From positions 1 through 64,000 of the forward strand of contig JAYRJU010000008.1 of assembly GCA_041906145.1 (NCBI GenBank): a stretch of DNA of 64,000 nt. Reading direction: 5' to 3'. The position numbers and the translations under genes were made by a program. The notes under the pieces were generated by a model. That model ran no database searches, had not been told where the DNA came from, and saw nothing but the letters and a program-made list of their open reading frames with translations. This document shows positions 43,126 to 54,220 of the stretch, piece by piece. The DNA is from SHVO01 sp041906145. GTDB lineage: Bacteria > Pseudomonadota > Alphaproteobacteria > Rhodospirillales > Rhodospirillaceae. Each line of letters starts with the position of its first letter. Position 1 is the first letter of the stretch.

Positions 43126-43175
43126 ATACCCCCATGGGGTATGTTTCACTTGCCAATTATACCCCGTGGGGGTAT
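43126..43175. promoter_or_regulatory. Twin CsoR-type operators
   Basis: Two near-identical palindromes, ATACCCCCATGGGGTAT (43126-43142) and ATACCCCGTGGGGGTAT (43159-43175), lie between the divergent copper ATPase and csoR genes, centred 33 bp apart, so on the same face of the helix. The C-tract/G-tract pattern is that bound by CsoR/RcnR repressors. Cu(I) would release both divergent promoters. Confidence 0.88.
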
Positions 43176-43184
43176 CTGTCAAGA

Positions 43185-43460
43185 ATGCAAAAGAACACTA
43201 AAGCGTCTTCCCTCAAACGCCTCAGTCGCATTGAGGGACAAGTCCGCGGTCTCGCCGGCATGGTTCGGGAAGACCGTTATTGCATCGATATCATGACGCA
43301 GATCGCAGCCGTACACGCCGCGCTGCGTCGCGTGGAAGAGGAAGTGCTCCACGACCATGTCGCGCATTGCGTCCAACATGCGATCGACTCAGGAAACGCG
43401 GCCGAGCAGAAACGAAAGATCGCCGAACTTGTGGAAGCGTTGGGCCGATCGAACAGGTAA
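43185..43460 (+). CDS. csoR: CsoR-family copper-sensing repressor
   Basis: A 91-aa all-helical repressor. The opening LKRLSRIEGQVRGLAGMV is the family signature. Metal ligands are Cys in YCIDI and the H-x3-C pair in DHVAHCV, the C-H-C set of Cu(I)-sensing CsoR. ATG 43185 begins after the operators, while the longer in-frame start would place the operators in the coding region. Confidence 0.92.
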   Translation: MQKNTKASSLKRLSRIEGQVRGLAGMVREDRYCIDIMTQIAAVHAALRRVEEEVLHDHVAHCVQHAIDSGNAAEQKRKIAELVEALGRSNR

Positions 43461-43578
43461 TCAACGGCCTTATGGAGTAGCGCTATGGATGGAAGGCCAA
43501 TCAAGCCCAGTCCGCGCCAAGAAAACTCCACCGCTGATCCAAGAATAGCGCCTTGTATAGACCATCACAGAGACCCTG

Positions 43579-43998
43579 TTAGTCAGACAAAGCCTGAACG
43601 ATACGGCAGTCCGCGATTTTGCCGCGCCGGCACCCGCGCACCATCCGTTTGAGTTCAGATTCCAAGGCACTGAGGTGGGCAATTTTCTCGCGCACATCCG
43701 CCAACCGCTGTGTGACGATTTCATCGACGGCACGGCATTCGGCCTCGCGGTTATCCGCTAGTCGGAGAAGGTCTTTCACCTCGTCCAAGGGGAACCCTAA
43801 ATCCCGGCACCGGCGCACAAAGCGAAGGCGCTGCAACTGCGTGTCCGTATAACTGCGGTGGCCGCCTTCGGTGCGGGCCGGTTTATCGAGAATGCCCACT
43901 TGCTCGTAATAGCGAATGGTCGGGACTTCACACCCGGTCTGGCGGGACAGTTCACCGATCGTCAGTGCTGGTTTTGGATTTTGGCGGGATGCGGGCAT
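43579..43998 (-). CDS. MerR-family metal regulator (CadR/PbrR/ZntR-like)
   Basis: A 139-aa activator. Winged HTH at residues 13-33 (IGELSRQTGCEVPTIRYYEQ), dimerisation helix, and metal-binding end with Cys in EAECRAVDE and C-x7-C in GCRRGKIADC, matching divalent metal sensors for Cd, Pb or Zn. A 19-bp-spaced promoter with a dyad sits directly upstream and drives the divergent CDF transporter. A 144-bp copy of its 3' end lies at 32912-33055. Confidence 0.9.
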   Translation of the reverse strand: MPASRQNPKPALTIGELSRQTGCEVPTIRYYEQVGILDKPARTEGGHRSYTDTQLQRLRFVRRCRDLGFPLDEVKDLLRLADNREAECRAVDEIVTQRLADVREKIAHLSALESELKRMVRGCRRGKIADCRIVQALSD

Positions 43999-44008
43999 TT
44001 TTTAGACC

Positions 44009-44039
44009 TTGAACCTCTAGTAGCTTGAGGTTCTACATT
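44009..44039 (+). promoter_or_regulatory. MerR-type promoter of the CDF/czc operon
   Basis: -35 TTGAAC (44009-44014), 19-bp spacer, -10 TACATT (44034-44039). The dyad GAACCTC-N9-GAGGTTC (44011-44017, 44027-44033) fills the spacer. The geometry is that of promoters activated by CadR/ZntR-like MerR proteins, encoded just to the left. Confidence 0.88.
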
Positions 44040-44072
44040 ATCGGCCAATGGAGTCGTAGCCAAGGACGAAGC

Positions 44073-44690
44073 ATGGGCAGTTGTTGCGATCAGGCGTGTC
44101 ACGCCCCCGACCCGAAGTACCGGCGCATCCTCTGGATTGCGCTGGCGCTCAACGGCGCCATGTTTCTGGTCGAGGTGATCGCAGGACTGTCGGCGGCGTC
44201 CACGTCGCTACAAGCCGATGCGCTCGACTTCCTCGGCGACAGCGGCAACTACGCCATTAGCCTTTTTGTCCTCGGCATGGCGGCGACCTGGCGTTCGAAA
44301 GCGGCGCTCCTTAAGGGCGTCACGATGGGCGTGTTTAGCCTCTGGGTGCTCACCATTGCCGTGAAACATCTTGTTGCCGGGACGACACCCGAGCCTTTCA
44401 CGATGGGTTGGGTCGGCGGCATCGCTTTGGTGGTGAATGTGACCGTCGCGTTGCTGCTCTATGCGTTTCGCAGCGGTGACAGCAACATGCGCTCGGTCTG
44501 GCTCTGCTCGCGCAACGACGCTATCGGCAACCTCGCCGTTCTCCTCGCCGCCGTTGGCGTGTTCGGCACCGGAAGTGCTTGGCCCGATTTATTAGTTGCC
44601 GGAATTATGGCGGTCCTCGGACTGTCAGCGTCTTGGCAGGTTATTCGCGTAGCACTTGGGGAATTGCGATTTGTGCCCCGAACTGCTTAA
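44073..44690 (+). CDS. CDF-family divalent cation transporter
   Basis: A 205-aa inner-membrane transporter with a Cys/His N-terminus (GSCCDQACH) and about six membrane helices. The metal site residues of cation diffusion facilitators appear as D-x3-D in ADALDFLGDS (TM2) and ND in SRNDAIGN (TM5). There is no cytoplasmic C-terminal domain, so it is a short CDF. ATG 44073 has AAGGA 6 nt upstream and follows the MerR-type promoter. Probably exports Zn, Cd or Co. Confidence 0.87.
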   Translation: MGSCCDQACHAPDPKYRRILWIALALNGAMFLVEVIAGLSAASTSLQADALDFLGDSGNYAISLFVLGMAATWRSKAALLKGVTMGVFSLWVLTIAVKHLVAGTTPEPFTMGWVGGIALVVNVTVALLLYAFRSGDSNMRSVWLCSRNDAIGNLAVLLAAVGVFGTGSAWPDLLVAGIMAVLGLSASWQVIRVALGELRFVPRTA

Positions 44691-45068
44691 ATGTTCCCAA
44701 TGAAAATGATGCGCACGGCACTTCTTCTGCTGCTGAGTTTGCTGGTGATCGACGGTTTCGTCGGCACCGCAAGCGCCGCGACCGAACGGTCGGCGGCCGT
44801 GGTTACTTGTGCACAAAACGTCACCACGGACGAAGTCATCGAGACATCACAGAGCGTCTCAGCCGATGAAGTAACTGATACGGCGGATTGCCTTGCTGGT
44901 CACTGTCGCGGATCGTCCTGCCATTGTTCGTGTCATGGTGTCGTTGGTGGTCTGCCAGCGACATATATCTCGGCGCTGTCGCTGACCACAGCGACGAACT
45001 ATCCGCGGCCATTCCCGGCGGTGACGTCACGTCACCCGTCACCGCCCGTCCGTCCTCCCCGAGCCTAA
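44691..45068 (+). CDS. Hypothetical exported Cys/His-rich protein
   Basis: A 125-aa protein beginning at the codon after the CDF stop. A signal peptide (about residues 1-29, ending ASA) is followed by a Thr/Ser/Glu-rich part, a compact CLAGHCRGSSCHCSCHG cluster (about 67-83) and a Pro-rich tail. A metal-binding role in the periplasm, comparable to small proteins that precede czcC elsewhere, is plausible. No family assignment made. Confidence 0.65.
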   Translation: MFPMKMMRTALLLLLSLLVIDGFVGTASAATERSAAVVTCAQNVTTDEVIETSQSVSADEVTDTADCLAGHCRGSSCHCSCHGVVGGLPATYISALSLTTATNYPRPFPAVTSRHPSPPVRPPRA

Positions 45069-45151
45069 GCAAGAATTGGGCGTAGCGCCCATCGCAGCCG
45101 GACTCCGTCTTTAGGGTCCGGTCGGTCTCCCTCACTTGAGACGGTTCTTGC

Positions 45152-46465
45152 ATGTCTATTTTCGACCCCCAAGGGCGTCGATCCCCATTTGTTATCGGGA
45201 TCGTCGTCTGCCTCTTTAGCTTCAATACCCATGCCCAAACGGCGCAACCTGTTGATACGCGCCCGGTCACAACCTTGCGCGAGGCCTTGAGCCGCGCGTT
45301 GGAAGCCAACCCGAACTTGCGCGGTCAGCGCTTCACGCTCGGTGCCGCTGATGCGCGCATCGATCAAGCTGCGCTTCGTCCACCGGTGGAGGTCGGTATT
45401 GAAGCCGAGAACATCCTCGGCACCGGTCGCCTCTCCGCCGTCGACGATTCCGAAATCACGCTTCGCCTCGGGACCGTGCTCGAACTCGGCGGCAAGCGTG
45501 GCCGGCGCATCGATGCCGCGCGGACCGAACGCGACCTGATCCTGACGCAGAACGACGCGGAACGGCTCGACCTCATGGCAGAGGTCGCGCGCCGTTTCAT
45601 CCGGGTCGCGATGTTGCAGGAAGAACTCGACCTCGCGAAACGCCGCCTCGATCTCGCCAATCGCACGCTGCAAAGCGTCGATCAGCGCGTAAAAGCAGCC
45701 CGTTCGCCGCGTCTTGAAGGCAATAACGCCACGGTTACGACCAACCGGGCGGAAATCGAGTACCAGCAGTCGGAAAGCGCACTTCGTCAGGCTTGGGCAC
45801 AGCTCGCCTCTCTCTGGAGTGGCGATACGACCTACTCGGGGCGAATCGCAGCGGACCTCTTTGCCATGCCGACAACCGGCGACTACGCCGCGATGACGGC
45901 GCTCCTGGAGCGCAACCCGGATATCATCCGGTTCGCATCCGAACGACGCATACAGGACGCCAAGCTTCGGTTGGCTGAATCGCAGCGCACGCCGGATGTC
46001 ACACTCTCGGCGGGTATCCGCCGTCTCCAAGCGGATCGCAGCAATGCCTTCGTGCTGTCGGCTTCCATACCCCTGGGCGCCGGTTCTCGGGCCGCGCCCT
46101 ACATCTCCGAAGCGCAGTCGATGCGCAACGGCATCCAGTACAAGGAACAAGCCGTCCGCGCAGAGCTGATGTCGACGCTATTCGTCGCGTTGGAGCAAGC
46201 CGGTCAGAGCCGGCAAGAGGTCCAAAAGCTGCTTTCTGTCGCCATTCCACAAGCGGATGAAGCGCAGAAACTGGCCCTCGACGGCTACAACGTCGGCCGT
46301 TTCTCGCTCTTGGAACTCATTACCGCCCAACAGCAGCTCGCCGATCTCCAGCGCCAGGCGATCGATGCTGCCGCGTCCTTTCACGAGTCACTATTGGAAG
46401 TCGAACGCCTGACCGGCACGTCGGCTGCTGATCGCGACCTCACTAACACCGCAGGTAAGCCATGA
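45152..46465 (+). CDS. czcC: CzcC-like outer-membrane factor
   Basis: A 437-aa TolC-family channel with a signal peptide ending at THA-Q (about residue 28) and two TolC repeats (LRLGTVLELGGKRGRRIDAAR; LDGYNVGRFSLLELITAQQQLADLQR). It is first of czcCBA; its stop overlaps czcB (ATGA). The ribosome-binding site is weak, so translation may depend on upstream reading. Confidence 0.92.
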   Translation: MSIFDPQGRRSPFVIGIVVCLFSFNTHAQTAQPVDTRPVTTLREALSRALEANPNLRGQRFTLGAADARIDQAALRPPVEVGIEAENILGTGRLSAVDDSEITLRLGTVLELGGKRGRRIDAARTERDLILTQNDAERLDLMAEVARRFIRVAMLQEELDLAKRRLDLANRTLQSVDQRVKAARSPRLEGNNATVTTNRAEIEYQQSESALRQAWAQLASLWSGDTTYSGRIAADLFAMPTTGDYAAMTALLERNPDIIRFASERRIQDAKLRLAESQRTPDVTLSAGIRRLQADRSNAFVLSASIPLGAGSRAAPYISEAQSMRNGIQYKEQAVRAELMSTLFVALEQAGQSRQEVQKLLSVAIPQADEAQKLALDGYNVGRFSLLELITAQQQLADLQRQAIDAAASFHESLLEVERLTGTSAADRDLTNTAGKP

Positions 46466-47409
46466 ACCGTAATCTCATTGTCGGAGCCGTTGTCGTCGTC
46501 ATTGCCGGAGGGATCGGTTATTCCGTCCTGGGCGGTAAAAAAGCTGCTCCTTCTGCGGCTGTCGCCGTGAAGCAAGAACACAAGGAAGAAGAAAAACACG
46601 GCGTCGAGATAACGGCAGAAAAGATCGCCAAAGCCGGAATTGGCGTCGAGACCGCCGGCCCAGCGACAGTGCGGGAAATTCTCCCGCTTTACGGCACCAT
46701 TGCGCCAAATGCCGAACGTCTCCGCGACGTTGCGGCCCGCTATCCCGGCACCATTCGCAGTGTTGCCAAGAAGATCGGCGACACCGTGAAGCAAGGCGAA
46801 GCGCTTGCGACGATTGAGAGCAACGAAAGCCTCCAGGCCTACACCCTGACGGCGCCGCTCTCGGGAGTTGTCACGGCACGCAATGCAAATCCGGGCGAGC
46901 AAAGCGGCGACAAAGTCCTGTTCACTGTCGCCGACCTCTCGGGCGTGTGGGTGGAGCTTTCGCTTTTCCCCCGCGACGCCGCCAAAGTTCGCACCGGCCA
47001 GAACGTGCGTGTGAGGACGGCTGATTCCGGCACCGTTGGCGACGGTACGGTTATCTACATCGCGCCTGTCGGCACCTCGGCCAGTCAGACCCGCATTGCC
47101 CGTGTCCTGCTCGACAACAAGGAAAACCAGTGGGCACCGGGCCTCTACGTCACAGCCGAAGTGACGCTTGGTGAATCGTCTGTCCCGGTCGCGATCAAAG
47201 CCGCGGCGGTGCAGAACCTCAACGAAACGGACTCCGTTTTTGTCCGTGACGCCAAGGGGTTTGAGCCGCGCACGGTCAAGATCGGCAAGAGCGACGGTGA
47301 AAACAGTGAAGTGCTCGAAGGCATCAGAGCCGGCGAGACGTACGCCACCAAAAACAGCTTCGTATTGAAAGCCGAGATGGGCAAAGGCGAAGCCGCGCAC
47401 GAGGACTAA
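46462..47409 (+). CDS. czcB: CzcB-like periplasmic adaptor
   Basis: A 315-aa membrane fusion protein: N-terminal membrane anchor (about residues 4-22), a basic and acidic linker, a lipoyl-like half-motif (YTLTAPLSGVVTARNANPGEQ) and a beta-barrel with SLFPRDAAKV. It lacks the heavy-metal-binding repeats of the CusB protein in this window and is short for the family, with a reduced hairpin. It joins CzcA to CzcC. Confidence 0.92.
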   Translation: MNRNLIVGAVVVVIAGGIGYSVLGGKKAAPSAAVAVKQEHKEEEKHGVEITAEKIAKAGIGVETAGPATVREILPLYGTIAPNAERLRDVAARYPGTIRSVAKKIGDTVKQGEALATIESNESLQAYTLTAPLSGVVTARNANPGEQSGDKVLFTVADLSGVWVELSLFPRDAAKVRTGQNVRVRTADSGTVGDGTVIYIAPVGTSASQTRIARVLLDNKENQWAPGLYVTAEVTLGESSVPVAIKAAAVQNLNETDSVFVRDAKGFEPRTVKIGKSDGENSEVLEGIRAGETYATKNSFVLKAEMGKGEAAHED

Positions 47410-47449
47410 GCGCCGCCGCAGCACCTCTCTCGCTTAAGGACACATACTC

Positions 47450-50400
47450 ATGATTGATGCCCTCTTAAAATTCTCAATCGCCCGCCGCTGGATCATCATG
47501 TTCCTGGTGCTGGGTGCGGCTGCTGCTGGCGTCTTCAGCTACAATCGCCTGCCGATTGACGCTGTGCCTGACATCACGAACGTCCAGGTGCAGATCAATA
47601 CCTCGGCCGCGGGCTACTCGCCGCTCGAAGTCGAGCAGCGAATTACCTACCTCGTGGAGACCGCGATTTCGGGTCTACCGGCGGTCGAATATACCCGTTC
47701 GCTTTCCCGCTACGGCCTCTCGCAAGTGACGGTCGTGTTCGCGGATGGCACGGACATCTTCTTTGCGCGTAATCTTATCAACGAACGCCTGCAACAGGCC
47801 AAGAGCCAGTTGCCGAGCGGTGTTGAACCCGAAATGGGACCCATTGCCACCGGCCTTGGCGAAATCTTCCTCTACACCGTCCACGCCGATGAAAATGCCC
47901 GCCAGCCCGACGGCAGCAAGTACGATGCCACGGCGCTTCGCACCTTGCAGGATTGGGTGATCCGTCCGCAGTTGCGCCAGGTGCCCAGCGTCACCGAAGT
48001 CAACACGATCGGTGGGTTTGAAAAGCAGTTTCACGTCACTCCCGATCCGGGGCGGCTACTGTCCTATGGACTTAGCTTCGACGACATCGTTAAGGCCATT
48101 GAGAAGAACAACACCAATATCGGCGCGGGCTATATCGAACGGAACGGCGAGCAATATCTCATCCGTTCCCCCGGCCAGGTCACCGATATCCCCGCTATCG
48201 AACGCGTGATCGTCGCGCATCGTGGCGGCGTTCCGATCACAGTGCGCGACGTCGCGGACGTTGCTTACGGGAAGCAGCTCCGCACGGGTGCCGCTACACG
48301 CGACGGCGAAGAAACCGTCCTAGGCACGGCCGTGATGTTGATTGGCGCCAATAGCCGCACGGTATCCAGTGCCGTGTCGGCGAAGCTCACGGAAATTAAT
48401 AAGACCCTTCCAGAAGGCATCACCGCCGATCCGGTTTATGACCGCACGGTGCTGGTCGAGAAGACTATCGCAACCGTCCAGAAGAACCTTTTAGAGGGCG
48501 CGATCCTCGTTGTGGTCGTCCTGCTCTTGATGCTGGGGAATGTCCGTGCCGCGCTGCTCGCCGCGGCGGTCATTCCGCTCAGCATGTTGATGCTCATGAC
48601 CAGCATGGTCCAGACGAAAGTCAGCGCAAATCTGATGAGCTTAGGCGCCCTCGACTTCGGCCTGATTGTCGATGGCGCGGTCATCATCGTGGAAAACTGC
48701 ATTCTTGCGCTCGCCACCCGGCAGCACCACGAAGGCCGTCTCTTGAACATCAACGAGCGTTTGCAGACGGTGTTCGCCGCGACCCGCGAAGTCTTCACCC
48801 CCAGCCTGGTGAGCGTGCTGGTCGTGATCTTCGTGAACTTGCCAATCCTCGCCCTCACAGGCGTGGAAGGCAAAATGTTCCGGCCGATGGCACTGACGGT
48901 CATCATGGCGCTGATTGCTGCCCTGATCCTGTCATTGACCTTTGTGCCGGCGGCCGTCGCGATCCTTTTGACGAAGAAGATCGATGAAAAAGACAACTTC
49001 ATCGTCCGCACGGCCAAGCGTGCTTACACGCCTGTGCTGGAAGCGGCACTGCGGCTGCGTGTCCTATTCTTTGCTGCGGCCGTGGCGTTCGTGGTCCTTT
49101 GCGGCTTCATCGCCTCGCGGATGGGCTCGGAGTTTATCCCGAACCTCGACGAAGGCGATTTGGCCGTCCAGGCGCTCCGCATTCCCGGTACGAGCCTGAC
49201 GCAGTCGCTCGATATGCAGTTCCAGCTCGAAAAGGCCGTCATGGAGGTGCCGGAGGTCAAAACCTACTTCAGCCGTGTCGGCACGGCCGAAGTGGCGACC
49301 GATCCGATGCCCCCCAGCATTTCGGACGGTTACGTGATGCTGAAAGACAAGAAGGATTGGCCCAACCCGAATAAGTCCAAAGCGGAACTCTCCAAAGAAA
49401 TCGAGGAGAAGCTCGAAAGCTTGCCGGGCAATGCCTTTGAGATCAGCCAACCGATTCAGCTTCGTTTCAACGAGTTGATCTCCGGTGTGCGCTCGGACCT
49501 CGGCATCAAGATCTTCGGTGATGATCTCGACCAATTGCTTGCGGCTGGAAATGCGGTGGCTGCCGTTCTCAACAGCGTGCCGGGCGCAGAAGGTGTAAAG
49601 GTCGAACAGGTCGCCGGCTTGCCCGTCCTATCGATCGAACCGAACCGCGCTGCGCTCTATCGCCTAGGGCTGAACATCTCCGATGTACAAGGTGTTCTGG
49701 GCGCTGCCACGGGGGGCCAGGAAGCTGGGCAAATCTTCGAAGGTGATCGTCGCTTTGCCCTCGTCGTCCGCTTGCCGGAAGATATGCGCTCCGATCTCCG
49801 CACCTTGGAACGTCTCCCGATCCCGCTCAATGGCGGTAGCTTCGTGCCGCTGGGTGAAGTCGCGAGCCTCAAGATTGCGCCGGGGCCGAACCAGATCAGC
49901 CGTGAGAACGGGAAACGTCGTTTGGTCGTTTCCGCCAACGTCCGCGGTCGCGATTTGGGCGGTTTCGTCGGAGAGGTTCGTCAGAAGATCGACCAGCAGA
50001 TCAAATTGCCGACCGGCTATTGGATGAGCTATGGCGGCACGTTTGAGCAGCTTCAGTCGGCATCCCAACGTCTGACGTTACTCGTCCCCATCACCCTGGC
50101 GATGATCTTCGCCCTGTTGATGATGACTTTCGGGTCGGCGAAAGATGCGTTGCTCGTCTTCAGCGGTGTCCCGTTGGCGCTGACCGGCGGGGTCATATCT
50201 CTGGTAATGCGCGACATCCCGCTCTCGATCACAGCCGGGGTCGGCTTTATCACCCTCTCGGGCGTGGCGGTGCTGACCGGCGTGATGATGGTGTCGGCGT
50301 TCCGTGAACGCTTGGCACAAGGTGACGCCATCGAAGATGCGATCCGCGAAGGTGCGATGATGCGGCTCCGCCCCATCCTCATGGTGGCTCTGGTGGCGGC

Positions 50401-50599
50401 ACTCGGCTTCCTGCCGATGGCACTCAACACCGGCACAGGCGCCGAAGTGCAACGGCCCCTGGCGACGGTAGTCATCGGCGGCATCATTTCTTCGACGCTG
50501 CTGACGCTCCTGGTGCTGCCAGGTCTTTACAGGATGGCTTTCCGTGCGCCCCGCCCAGTCGAGGACACGGCAGCGCAACCGCAGGAGACCTTTTCATGA
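47450..50599 (+). CDS. czcA: CzcA-type Co/Zn/Cd RND efflux pump
   Basis: A 1049-aa inner-membrane proton-driven pump. The TM4 motif DFGLIVDGAVIIVEN places Asp402, Asp408 and Glu415 exactly where Cupriavidus CzcA has its proton-relay residues. Unlike the CusA homologue in this window it has the DFG form, which points to divalent cations. AAGGA lies before the ATG. Forty bp separate it from czcB and 40 bp from the PII-like gene. Confidence 0.95.
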   Translation: MIDALLKFSIARRWIIMFLVLGAAAAGVFSYNRLPIDAVPDITNVQVQINTSAAGYSPLEVEQRITYLVETAISGLPAVEYTRSLSRYGLSQVTVVFADGTDIFFARNLINERLQQAKSQLPSGVEPEMGPIATGLGEIFLYTVHADENARQPDGSKYDATALRTLQDWVIRPQLRQVPSVTEVNTIGGFEKQFHVTPDPGRLLSYGLSFDDIVKAIEKNNTNIGAGYIERNGEQYLIRSPGQVTDIPAIERVIVAHRGGVPITVRDVADVAYGKQLRTGAATRDGEETVLGTAVMLIGANSRTVSSAVSAKLTEINKTLPEGITADPVYDRTVLVEKTIATVQKNLLEGAILVVVVLLLMLGNVRAALLAAAVIPLSMLMLMTSMVQTKVSANLMSLGALDFGLIVDGAVIIVENCILALATRQHHEGRLLNINERLQTVFAATREVFTPSLVSVLVVIFVNLPILALTGVEGKMFRPMALTVIMALIAALILSLTFVPAAVAILLTKKIDEKDNFIVRTAKRAYTPVLEAALRLRVLFFAAAVAFVVLCGFIASRMGSEFIPNLDEGDLAVQALRIPGTSLTQSLDMQFQLEKAVMEVPEVKTYFSRVGTAEVATDPMPPSISDGYVMLKDKKDWPNPNKSKAELSKEIEEKLESLPGNAFEISQPIQLRFNELISGVRSDLGIKIFGDDLDQLLAAGNAVAAVLNSVPGAEGVKVEQVAGLPVLSIEPNRAALYRLGLNISDVQGVLGAATGGQEAGQIFEGDRRFALVVRLPEDMRSDLRTLERLPIPLNGGSFVPLGEVASLKIAPGPNQISRENGKRRLVVSANVRGRDLGGFVGEVRQKIDQQIKLPTGYWMSYGGTFEQLQSASQRLTLLVPITLAMIFALLMMTFGSAKDALLVFSGVPLALTGGVISLVMRDIPLSITAGVGFITLSGVAVLTGVMMVSAFRERLAQGDAIEDAIREGAMMRLRPILMVALVAALGFLPMALNTGTGAEVQRPLATVVIGGIISSTLLTLLVLPGLYRMAFRAPRPVEDTAAQPQETFS

Positions 50600-50639
50600 C
50601 CGGCCGGCCGACCGCCATTTCAACGCAGGAGTACAAGTC

Positions 50640-50957
50640 ATGAAGTTGATCAAAGCGTTTCTTCATCACGTTCGGACGCCCAAGGTCGTCGCCGCCCTGG
50701 CAGATGCAGGCTACGACAACATCACGCTTCAAGATGTCAAAGGTATGTTGAAGCCGATCACAGAAGACGAAGGCGACTTCACGGTCGACAGCACGTCACT
50801 GGTCATATCGGAGGCACGCCTCTCGTTGGTGGTTGCCGACGATAAAGTGAATGAAGTCACCGGAATCATCCGTAAGGCAGGCCGGGTTGGAACTCAGGTG
50901 GCGGGATGGATTTACGTCAGTCCCGTGGAGCAAGTCCTGCCCATCGATGGAGGCTGA
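50640..50957 (+). CDS. PII-like protein in the czc operon
   Basis: A 105-aa protein with a ferredoxin-like PII pattern: MKLIKAFLH strand, VVAALADAGYDNITLQDVKG, a second half with LSLVVADDKVNEVTGIIRKAGRVG and the end GWIYVSPVEQV. The T-loop region lacks the uridylylation Tyr of GlnB/GlnK, so nitrogen control is unlikely. PII-like genes are found next to czcA-type pumps in other bacteria and may sense metal or nucleotide. AGGAG lies 8 nt before ATG 50640. Confidence 0.82.
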   Translation: MKLIKAFLHHVRTPKVVAALADAGYDNITLQDVKGMLKPITEDEGDFTVDSTSLVISEARLSLVVADDKVNEVTGIIRKAGRVGTQVAGWIYVSPVEQVLPIDGG

Positions 50958-50973
50958 CGACAGCGTTACCCCC

Positions 50974-51057
50974 GTCCGCAGAAGCGGACAAACGGCGGAG
51001 ATTTCGGGGAGCACCCCCAACGTCCTGACGGCCCCTTCAGGATACCCCGGAATCTCC
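50974..51057. repeat. Nested hairpins after the PII-like gene
   Basis: GTCCGC/GCGGAC with an AGAA loop (50974-50989), then a 13-bp stem with one mismatch (50997-51009 with 51045-51057) enclosing a TCCTGA/TCAGGA stem (51023-51028, 51037-51042). No T-run follows. It probably ends or processes the czc transcript. Confidence 0.5.
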
Positions 51058-51058
51058 G

Positions 51059-51631
51059 TTGACATCAGGCCACCAGACAAGCGGCATACAGCATGGCGGG
51101 AGATTTCAGATAGCTATCAGGCACAGGCGGCTCACCACGATACAAACGGCGGCCCTGACAATGACGGTAAGCGCATTACTCACGAGTTGTGCCTCAACGC
51201 CAATGGAAGATCCGTGCGGTTTCGCTCCGGCGTCACAAATACGTCCGGAGCGCGCGACCTTTGATGACCCTTATAATCAATGGCGTCGGTTTTCGCGGAC
51301 AAGCGATCGCTTTACTGCTGCGAGCGCGGCTGGTGAAAAGGCAGACCTTCCTGGCTATGCCTGGAACATCTGTCGCGCAGCTTCGGCATTGAAGCCCTAC
51401 ACGCGGGAGGTCGCCATAGAGATTCGGCCACGTTTCGTTGCTGCACTTGATGGTGTTGTCGAAAATGCGGGCAAGGCCGCGCATAGCGCGCCGGACGTAT
51501 CGTCGACGGAAGCCGGCCTCGCACCGGCAATCACCGAACTGAGCGCAGCAATCCCCAGATTTTGGTTGCACCCGGCCGCCAGCTTGCGCGGGCGGATGCA
51601 ACCGGGAAGCCCTCTCTACACACATCGATAA
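51059..51631 (+). CDS. Hypothetical lipoprotein-like protein
   Basis: No known family recognised. A hydrophobic segment followed by a lipobox-like LTSC at about residues 41-44 suggests a lipoprotein; the true start may be further in, at about residue 35 or at a non-ATG codon, because the first 20 residues are polar. The mature part is helical, with YAWNICRAASALKPYTREV and a Pro/Arg end. Located between the czc operon and the P1B-4 ATPase. Confidence 0.5.
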   Translation: MTSGHQTSGIQHGGRFQIAIRHRRLTTIQTAALTMTVSALLTSCASTPMEDPCGFAPASQIRPERATFDDPYNQWRRFSRTSDRFTAASAAGEKADLPGYAWNICRAASALKPYTREVAIEIRPRFVAALDGVVENAGKAAHSAPDVSSTEAGLAPAITELSAAIPRFWLHPAASLRGRMQPGSPLYTHR

Positions 51632-51662
51632 CGACGCCCGTCTCTGCCTCCGGAGCTAGACC

Positions 51663-54203
<2,541 letters not shown>

Positions 54204-54220
54204 GGCGGGATCTCGTCGGC

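Noticed and set aside
43113..43184. Longer CsoR start at 43113 and longer ATPase start at 43182
   Set aside because: Both would translate the operator palindromes; internal ATGs fit the families, with a GGAGG site supporting the ATPase start.
45065..47424. Long minus-strand frames (361 and 347 codons) opposite czcC and czcB
   Set aside because: Composition is Arg/His/Asp-rich as expected for antisense of GC-rich genes; the sense strand encodes clear TolC and adaptor families.
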